Of a DNA stretch of 64,000 bases, positions 56,021-64,000 are shown piece by piece; position 1 is the first letter of the stretch; every line of letters starts with the position of its first letter. Origin of the DNA: Boothiomyces macroporosus (lineage: Eukaryota; Chytridiomycota; Chytridiomycetes; Rhizophydiales; Terramycetaceae). Under the pieces are notes generated by a model that saw nothing but the letters and a program-made list of their open reading frames with translations, had not been told where the DNA came from and ran no database searches. Made by a program: the position numbers and the translations under genes. The stretch lies in the NCBI GenBank assembly GCA_027604185.1, contig JADGKB010000003.1, forward strand, positions 62,001-126,000, read 5' to 3'.

Positions 56021-58291
56021 TTATTGGCTTTGATTTTCTGTTACGTTTTCTGAAATATTAGCTAGTTGAGAGGCTTTTGCATCCGGAAGAGCGGGGTCTA
56101 AATTATTGTCTACAGATGGAGTTTGTTGGGCTTTAACCTCGCTTGGATTAGTCGCTGTTTCCTTTGCTTCAGTTGCAGACTCTATCGCTTTAGTGGGTAA
56201 TTCAGAGTCTGTCGCCGCTCCAGTAGGTGGAGTAACAGTCACCGGAGGGGCAGCAGATGGATCAAGTGGTTTGTCCCTTACGGATAAAACTTCATAGACC
56301 AATACTTCCTTTTGCTTTCCTTTGAATTGCCTGGATCCAACTGCTGCTGCTTCTATCCTATCCTTCACATATTCGTATGTATATTCCGAAATTAAGACTT
56401 GGTTCATTTTAGACATGGAGCAGATTCTGGATGAAGTGTTCACACTATCACCAATAACGGTATATTCTAATCTCTGAGAGCTTCCAATGAATCCAGCAAG
56501 TAAGTCACCTAACATTAGCCATTCATTTACCAGTATTGACACCCACACCAATAGAAATAGGCTCCTTGTTGAAACGTGCACGATCTTCATTCATATCCTT
56601 GATTGCGGCTTTAAATTCGAAAGCAGCAGAGACACCCCTGAATTCTGCATCCTTGTCGTCTTCTAATGTACCAAAGACTGCCATTAATGCATCACCAATG
56701 TATTTATCTACCACACCATTGTATTTGAAGACTATGCGAACCAGCTGAAATTAATTCGAAATTACTCTTTCAAAATAATCGTTCAGTAAATGTACGACTT
56801 CCACTGGAGTACTCTTTTCACTCATGTTGGTAAATCCACGGATATCTACAAATATAATTGTTCCAACCATTTGCCTGCCACCCTTTCGAATGATTTCAGA
56901 TGGGTTTGACATTCTTTGAACTACATGCGGAGCCAAGAATCTAGACAAATGTTCCTTCACTTTTGCATTTTGTTCATACTCTGCCATTAAGATAGAGTTC
57001 TCTATGGCAATAGCAGTTTGGTTGCTAATTGCAGTTACAATAGACAAGTCCTTTCTTGAAAATGTGGTAATTGAATCGTCTGAATCTAAATGTATAATTC
57101 CGTGAACCTAAAATTAATTCTTGTTACCTTGTTGTGGCCGACAAGTGGTAAGCAAATAACACTGCGCATTTGGCTATGCATGACACTAGCTGCTGCTTGA
57201 AGAGACTTATCTTGGGTAGCATCAGTGGTAACTAAACATTTTCTAGATTCGTACACCCTCTTTAAAATTGTAGAACTGAGCACAATTTCTTTGCCTTCTT
57301 CTCCAGCAGACCTTAGTTTTACTTGATGCGTTGCCAGCGTGCCAGTATTTTGATCTACCAAAAGAACCACACCTCTATCAACAGGTAAAATTTCAAATAT
57401 TAAATCTAGGGACTTTTCTAAATGTACAGATAAATCATTTGTCAGAGTTACTTTGGACAGCTCGTAGGCCAATCGAAGCTTCTCGTAGTCTTCACGCAAA
57501 ACGTTTGGATCCGTTACCAGGTCAACCTTCTTGAAGTCAACATTTTCTTCTTCGATTTCCGCTTTGATGGCGATTTTCTCATCGTAAGAATTTAGAGATG
57601 GCAAGATTGTTACCAGCTTTAGATTGTCTTCTGTTCCCTTGGTGGCCTGCTTGGGAATTGCGGCCAAAGATTCGTAATACAGCAATTTGATGGATCCTAT
57701 CATAATTGTGTCTCCTGCTCTTAGCGGTGTAGGGACACCTGGGGTAACAAATTGGTCATTTACTCGTACGCCATTCGAGGAATTTCTATCTACAACGGAA
57801 ACTCTAGAATATTAATTATAATCTAACCCTTCTGGTTTTCTGTATAATATTGCGTGGAATTTAGAAATCGTTGCATCCGTCAGAATAATGTGATTGTCAT
57901 CCTTACGACCAACATGCGTCTCTGCTCTTACCAAGGGATAATTCATATTACCTCCATAACTGGTATGGTAAACTAAATAAGGAGCAGTGTTTGGATCTGA
58001 AAATTCGTTTGGCTCTGGAGGTGCTGCAGCGACTGTTGACCGTACTACTAACTTTGGGTTGAGATTCTTTTCTGCATTACGGTTTGGAGCCATTGTATCA
58101 GTTTCGTCTTCTAATTCGACATTCTGCTTTTTCTTATCTGCTTGCATATCTTGTCGGGAATTTGACAGTGGTGTGGTTTCTCCTTTACTTTCGATACTTG
58201 CCTGTGATTTCTGACTCCTGAATCTCATTGGGAGATTTTTCAGAGACTTCATATACGACATTTTCTTTGTGTGTCCTCCATCAGTACCCAT
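56021..58291 (-). CDS. FHA-GAF class III nucleotidyl cyclase (copy A)
   Basis: Predicted soluble adenylate cyclase. Order: disordered N-terminus, FHA domain (THVGRKDDNHIILTDATISK, DRNSSNGVRVND), helical linker, GAF domain (LDLIFEILPVDRGVVLLVDQ, RSVICLPLVGHNKVHGIIHL), then cyclase domain. Catalytic landmarks are FVDIRGFTNMSEKS (first Asp), VDKYIGDALMAVFG (adenine-specifying Lys, second Asp) and RLEYTVIGDSVNTSSRI. These fit class IIIb adenylate cyclase. Four introns (24, 20, 21, 22 nt), the first with a GTTAGA donor. The Thr/Glu/Pro-rich tail is ~90 residues. About 725 residues, no membrane segments. Phosphothreonine and small-ligand control are inferred from FHA and GAF. Confidence 0.9.
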
Positions 58292-58637
58292 TTTATCGAC
58301 TGTCAGGAAGGTGTGTAAAAACTCTTATTGCAAACAAAGGCAGTGACATATCACAAATTTTAGACAATGGGTATATCGTGGAAAGTGAATAGCCCTAGCT
58401 CATTTTCACTGCACTAGCCCTAATTGCAATTGTTTAGTTCCTGATTAGAGGTTCATGGAGATAGATTATGGCGGTCATAAATCCATCGTTTCTAATAAGA
58501 CCAGCGCATAATTCTTTGCTTTGGTTTACAAACAAATATTAAGCCTTTAAACATCAAAGAGGTATTCATCAATGGCTTGATCGTATATACTCGTCTATTT
58601 GAGAAATACGCGCTTGGTAAACTTGTCCAACAGCAAA
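58292..58637. promoter_or_regulatory. Divergent promoter, cyclase A / WD40 gene
   Basis: 346 bp between divergent starts; no gene recognised. Near 58380-58430 a word related to tagccctagctcatttt / agccctaattg occurs twice. Confidence 0.35.
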
Positions 58638-60803
58638 ATGGCTGAATTTCTACGACTGCTTGGGGATTTATCTAACATGTCCAAGCAACTGCCAATCGGA
58701 ATTTTGAAGCACCACTTCAACGATTATGACCCAGCACAGTCGAAAAGCTTAAAGGATTCTATAATCCATTTCCATATGAGCGACCTAGAATCATCGGATT
58801 ATCGCTCCGCATATCATCAATTTTGCGACTGGCTGTACGGATGGAGTGTATCTGATGGAGCGGACGATGAATTCACCAAACGCACGCCAAGAGATATTAA
58901 CATGGAGCATGAAAGGGAGAAAACGGACGCCCAACGTCTAATGAACACATTTGAGACACTCACTTCAGTCAGTCTTCGCCATTTGAAAGTGTGCTATGGT
59001 GAAATTGAATCTCTAATTCCAAACATTGGGAAAGGAATCGAAACAGGAACAAAAACGCCAGAAGAATATCTTTCGACAGATCTAACTGCAAACACAACAC
59101 ATCTAAAGGAAAAGCTTTGGGGAATGAATCTAGTTCACAGCTCCCAAGCTCAAATAGAAGAGTTTAAAGAATTTGAATTGGTATGCATGGGATTAATATT
59201 AGGAACCCGAAGCAGAAGTAAAGAAAGCTGCCAGCATTCCAAATACAGCAGGCTCCTCCACCTCGGATCTGAAAAGCAATGGAGATAGTTTGTACGAAAG
59301 AACAATGTCACTGGAAGACGTTCCATTAAGAGAAGGTGTTCTCTCAAGACAAGGAAGTTTCAAGTTTAGCGTTTCCAGGCAGCCATCGATGCCACTGGTA
59401 GCTGAAATTAAACCCCCACAACTGCAAGAAAAGGAAAATATCCCAGAGTCAGAAGAAAATCTTGCTGACAAAGAGGAAGAGCAACGAAAGAGAACTCATA
59501 ATGACATCAACATTATTTACTCCAAAGTCGATCAATGCACTGAATACGCATTACTAGCGATGAGTGGAATCGCCGCGATTCTTGGGTTTGCTGAGCTACT
59601 AGGTGACAAGGAAACCTTTCTAAAAGCCAACTTGTGGGCACATGAAATATCGCAAGAATTCGTATCCAATACGCTAAAGACTGTGTGGGACCTTTTACAT
59701 TTAGAAATACCAAAGCTCGTAACTCTCAGTAAACTGCGGGATCCTATGCAATTAAAGCTTCTATTTCAAGAAATAGGGCAATTGCGAACAGCCAGTGGGC
59801 TAGGTCCGAAGCTTCCTTCAAGAAAGATTTATCAAAAGTTTTCCACCTTGCATGATGCAATGAGACTCGCGGATATTCATATATTTCCCAATTTTGCTCA
59901 TGTACACAAAGAAGGTCCCTCTTTTCTCATATAGGTGTGAAATGCGCAAACTTTTCTGCCTTTGACAGCTCCTTATGGTTAACTGGAGGGTACGACTGCA
60001 TTATTAGAATAACGGATATCAGACCGCAAAACAAGCATATCTGTTTGGCACAGTACGTTGGCCACAAATCAATCATCACTGATGTTCAGTTTACCAGAGA
60101 GGATACTCATATAGTATCGTGCTCTTTTGATCGCACAGTAAAAGTTTGGAACTCTCAAACTGCTACAATTGACAAGAATTTGGTAGGCCATATTGACGCC
60201 GTTACAACCTGTGATGTATCTTCAGATGGAAGGTATATTGCATCTGGCTCGTTGGATAATACAATTAGATTTTGGGATTTCAACACAGGAGAGTGTATTA
60301 CCGTCATAAAAAAGCATTCGAGATGGATTAAAAAGGTCAGATTTACACCGGACTGCAGGTACTTGGCTTCCGCGGGAATGGACCGTAGAGTTTACATCTG
60401 GGACACAAAGATACTTGTAAATTCCAGATCACCTTCCCATTCTAGATGTTTCGACAGTTTTAACGACTATGTTCTAGATATGATTCTGTTTAAACCCTCA
60501 TACTTACTTACGACATCGAGAGATTCAATGCTACACTTGTTTGATTACATGTCTGGCCAAGAAATCTATTCTTACAGCTTGCAGCCTTCCTGGGCTTGCA
60601 CACTATCTCTAAGTGAAAATGGGGAATACTTTGCTACCGGCTCTTTTGACAATAATATTAACATATTTAGAACAAGAGATTTTGTCAAAGTGCGGGAAAT
60701 TAGAGCATTCAATTTGGGCATCATGTGCGTAAGATTTCCGAACGATCTCAGCTATGTTCTAGTAGGAACAGCTGAAGGTTTCATCCAACAAATTCCACTT
60801 TAA
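58638..60803 (+). CDS. WD40-repeat protein with helical N-terminus
   Basis: The N-terminal ~420 residues are helical and unrecognised (MAEFLRLLGDLSNMSKQLPI). The C-terminal ~300 residues form a WD40 propeller of about seven blades: SCSFDRTVKVWNSQTATIDK, SGSLDNTIRFWDFNTGECIT and SAGMDRRVYIWDTKI. Two introns: one of 22 nt after EEFKEFEL, and a 20-nt GTCCCT-donor intron at 59915-59934 (gtccctcttttctcatatag) that restores HKEGVKCANFSAFDSSLWLT. About 708 residues. Placed between two FHA-GAF cyclases; whether it scaffolds them is speculation. Confidence 0.75.
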
Positions 60804-60841
60804 TAAATGCTGGTAGTAGGATACAAAGAATTTATTTTACA

Positions 60842-62779
60842 TCATGGGGAAAGTTCAATTGCTTCATAGATCATAACTTCTTTGTCTTTTCCTTTAAATT
60901 TGCTGTAACCCACAGGCTGGCACACCACCTTGTCTTTGATACAATCATAAGTTGCCTGAGAAAGTAAAACTTTATCAGCGGAAGCCATAGACTGTATTCT
61001 AGAGGCTGTGTTCACAGTGTCTCCAATACAAGTATATTCCAATCTCTGGGAACTGCCAATAAACCCAGCCAGGAGAAGACCTAGGATAAGCAATTACATA
61101 CCAGTATTGATACCGACACCAATTGAAATCGTTTCCTTTCCTGCCCTGCTACGTTCGTGATTCATGTCTTGGATAGCCTTTACGAATTCTAGTGCAGCAG
61201 CCGCCGCTCTATACTCTGCTTCTTTTTGGTCTTCCAAAGTTCCGAACACAGCCATCAGACAATCACCGATATACTTATCTACAATCCCATCATATTTGAA
61301 AACGATTTTAACCAGCTAGAATTAATCATAAAGTACCCTCTCGAAAAATTCATTTAATAAGTTGACAACTTCCATTGGTGTACTTTTCTCACTCAAGTTG
61401 GTGAAACCACGAATATCTGCAAATACTACTGTTCCAGTCATTTCACTGCCTCCCTTTCGTATAATTTCTGATCTATTTGTCATCTTTTGAACAACATGAG
61501 GCGGTAAGAATCTGGATAATTGGTCAGTAATTTTTGCTTTTGCTTCTACTTCTTTAATCAAGTTCATGTTTTCAATAACCGCTGCAGTTTGATTCCCGAT
61601 TGTTTTAACCAAGGATAAATCTTTGTTTGAATACGCATTGATTCTATCCCTGGAATCCAAGTGCAGTATTCCATACACCTTGTTGTGAGCGATCAGCGGA
61701 ACACAAATAACCGATCGGATTTGCCCGTGTCTAACTGAAGCAGCCCTACCAAGAGTTGGATCTTCATATGCATCTGAGGTTACAAGGCACTTGCGAGTGT
61801 AAAACACCTTGTAAAGGATAGTCGAGGACAAAAGAATTTCACGTTTTTCATTTGCCAATCCATGTCTCAGCTTTACATATTGGATCGATAAATATCCTGT
61901 GCTAGGGTCCACCAGACAAACCACCCCTCTATCTAAAGGTAGAATTTCGAATATCATATCAAGAGACTTAGAGAGCAGCTTGTTGATATCATCAGTGACA
62001 GACATTTTTGATAGCTCATAAGCCATACGAAGCTTTTCATAATCGCCACGGAGTGTTTCCACATCGTCAACCACTTCAATCCTTTGAAAAGCAACATCGT
62101 CTTCGGCCTCCAACTCGGCCCTAATCTCTGTTGTATCGTCGTATTTACGTTCGGAAGGTAAAATGGTTACCAAATTCAAATATTTGTTATCCGAATCCGC
62201 ATTAGATGCGGTATCTTGATGATTGTCTGCCTGGAATAACAGCGAAATAGGACCAATCATTATCACATCGCCATCCGTTAGCTTGTGTAATATATTTGGC
62301 TCGATCAAGCTGTCATTAATTCTAACTCCGTTCGAAGAATTGATATCTTTGATAAAGTAGCTAATTTAAAAAGCAGGTTACCCTTCTGCAGTCTTGATAA
62401 CTGCCGCATGTCTCTTGCTGATTTTGAAATCGGGTAAATTGATGTCATTTGTATCCTTACTGCGTCCGATTGTAGTCTCATTCTTTCTAAGCGTAAACTC
62501 CATTTTTCCTCCATAGTTGGTGTGATATATCAATTTCGCCGACATCTGGTCACTTTCGGAACCTCTTTGTTGCGTTTGAATGATTAAATTTTGAACTTGG
62601 TTTGCAAGCTCATTTGGGGTATCAGAGCGTGAAGTATCTGTAACCACTGAAATAGTTGAATTAGAGCGCTGAAATAAATTGGTTGGATTTGTGAGTGTAG
62701 TGCGTTCTTCAAACGAAGAGTTGTTTTGTCTCAACCCTACGTCTCTGCCGGATGAGGATGTTCGAGGTCTGTATGCCAT
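60842..62779 (-). CDS. FHA-GAF class III nucleotidyl cyclase (copy B)
   Basis: Paralogue of copy A with the same order. FHA: RKNETTIGRSKDTNDINLPD and KDINSSNGVRIND. GAF: LDMIFEILPLDRGVVCLVDP and RSVICVPLIAHNKVYGILHL. Cyclase: FADIRGFTNLSEKS, VDKYIGDCLMAVFG and RLEYTCIGDTVNTASRI. Three 21-nt introns; the FHA, GVN/ITG and ERL/V positions match copy A, but the copy A intron in HNK|VHG is absent here. The start is ATG 62779 (MAYRPRTSSSGRDVG). About 624 residues, lacking copy A's long tail. It ends 38 bp from the WD40 gene. Confidence 0.9.
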
Positions 62780-63085
62780 TTGATGCAAAAACGGAACTTT
62801 TAACACGCACAAAAACTAAAGGTGGCGTGATGAGCCCACTAGGCAGGAAAAGGGAATACAGAGCAGAATAAAGAATATCTCTGACATAATATTTTTATGC
62901 GCATATAGCTGGGTGATAGATTTGCCAGCGACTGTTCTGTTTGGGGCAGAAGATTATATTTGCTTACAGAGCCAGTAAAACCAAAGATTTCCATCTATAT
63001 GACTCTGTATTATACCTGTGATGTATGTATTTTCTCAAATAAATCCTGTCATTGTTCTTCCTGTCAAAAAACCACCTGTTGCAAA
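62780..63085. promoter_or_regulatory. Divergent promoter, cyclase B / kinase
   Basis: About 305 bp between divergent starts. An in-frame extension of the kinase frame back to 62960 (Cys-rich MTLYYTCDVCIFSNKSCH) exists but looks like leader sequence rather than protein. Confidence 0.35.
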
Positions 63086-64000
63086 ATGGAGCCAAAACCC
63101 AACGACACATCTAATGAGATGGATGACAGCAGTCAAGGAAAGAAATCGAGGCAGAAAAGTATTCAGCCAGATAATACAGTGAGCGAGGACAAATCTATAA
63201 AGAAAACGTCCGGAAGTAAAGGAACAGTTGTAGGGAATTACCAGTTATTGGAGACTATAGGAGAAGGATCCTTTGCCAAAGTCAAAATAGCAATCCATCA
63301 ACCAACTCAACAAAAAGTTGCGATTAAGATTATTGACAAGACAAAGATGACGGACGAATACTCAATCAAAAATGTACATAGAGAAGCCCAGGTCTTGCGA
63401 AGCTTGGATCATCCTAATATTATAAAGCTTTTTGAAGTGATGGAAACAAAAAAGAACATATTTTTGATACTGGAGTATGCAGAAGGAGGTGAATTGCTCG
63501 AATATATTGTCGATAAAGGAAAGCTGAAAGAAGAAGAGGCTAAAAGGTTAACAAAACAAGTATTATCTGCCATTGTAAGCTTCAGTTGACTGTAGGAACA
63601 CGCACACTCGATGAAAATTGTCCACAGAGATTTGAAAGCAGAAAACCTACTATTAGATGACAACATGAATGTTAAAATATCAGGTTTGTCTATTCTAACA
63701 CAGACTTTGGTCTCTCAAACTACTACGACCCAAAGAACTTTCTACAAACTTGTTGTGGCTCACCAGTCTATTCCGCTCCAGAACTTATTGATGGAAAAAG
63801 CTACATTGGGCCAGAAGTAGATATCTGGTCTTTGGGAATCAATGTTTATGCGATGGTGGTCGGCGACCTGCCCTTTGCTGACTCCAATTTAACTGCCTTG
63901 TATGAATCAATTCTTAAAGGAAAATACGAGTTACCGGAACATGTGACGCCAGGTATTCTAGGATTTAAATAAGATTGCCGGGATTTCCTAAGCAAGATGC
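63086..64000 (+). CDS. CAMK/SNF1-related protein kinase, cut by window end
   Basis: Ser/Thr kinase of the AMPK/MARK/NUAK-like group. ATG 63086 begins a polar lead ([17 protein letters not shown]). The kinase domain has [80 protein letters not shown] and [20 protein letters not shown]. Three introns (21, 20, 21 nt) are removed, one with a GTTTGT donor (gtttgtctattctaacacag) that restores SDFGLS. The kinase domain is nearly complete at the window edge (CRDFLSKM). Regulatory C-terminal domains, which would name the subfamily, are not visible. Confidence 0.88.

Overview
The window is nuclear DNA of a compact, AT-rich eukaryote genome, most likely an early-diverging (zoosporic-type) fungus or a close fungal relative. 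Fungal indicators are an Slt2-type cell-wall-integrity MAP kinase, three MNN1-type (GT71) mannosyltransferases, a two-finger GATA factor, fungal-type tropomyosin, a septin, ALG7, a Dss1-like RNase II and a prenylated Ydj1-type DnaJ. Several genes are unusual for mainstream fungi: a complete CAMSAP/Patronin (CH plus CKK domains), two FHA-GAF-class III cyclases, a DRB0094-type RNA ligase and a YecM-like protein. I cannot name the species; Rozella-like, aphelid or sanchytrid lineages are guesses only. I recognised no rRNA, tRNA, CRISPR array or transposon.

The key to reading the window is its introns. Almost every gene is broken by tiny spliceosomal-type introns. I reconstructed about 85 by rejoining conserved protein motifs, and nearly all are 19-24 nt (mode 20-21). 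They run GTA..., then a TAAY-like branch site a few bases before AG. Naive ORF calling therefore shatters genes into pieces. At least two introns (in the GATA factor and RAT1) are 21 nt, stop-free and in frame, so they are invisible to ORF finders. Exceptions are a 42-nt intron in GCP4 (or two introns around a 3-nt exon) and 52- and 56-nt introns in tropomyosin.

Layout: 0.1-5 kb, CAMSAP and gamma-tubulin complex GCP4, convergent. 5-8.3 kb, prephenate dehydratase, RNA ligase and a PQ-loop transporter. 8.4-13.9 kb, Slt2-type MAPK, a small hypothetical, DnaJ, APC10 and an unknown Cys/His protein. 14-17.1 kb, HSL-type esterase, a tiny RING protein and an MFS transporter. 17.1-21.4 kb is gene-poor, holding a GATA factor, a secreted protein and an unknown. 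21.4-23.7 kb, Pth, SDHB and an unknown. 23.7-30.6 kb is a GT71 cluster of three genes plus a relic, interrupted by a gamma-glutamyltransferase and the YecM-like gene. 31-38.8 kb, IWR1, MMTAG2-like, RAT1/XRN2, PTPA and septin. 38.8-49.5 kb, ferroportin-like, WEE1, ALG7, an unknown, PRP16 and MTG2. 49.8-56 kb, tropomyosin, thioredoxin, Dss1-like RNase, small unknowns and an F-box protein. 56-62.8 kb, two paralogous FHA-GAF cyclases flanking a WD40 protein. At 63.1 kb a CAMK/SNF1-like kinase runs off the end.

Genes are packed tightly: 10 bp between two divergent start codons (PRP16/MTG2), 13 bp between consecutive genes, and one convergent pair sharing a TTATAA that reads Leu-stop on both strands. 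A T-run/A-run element (TTTTTTCAAAAA-like) recurs at start codons and may be a core promoter. Functional themes are microtubule minus ends (CAMSAP, GCP4), cell cycle (APC10, WEE1, PTPA, septin), RNA biology (RAT1, PRP16, IWR1, RNA ligase, Dss1), glycosylation (ALG7, GT71) and cyclic-nucleotide signalling.
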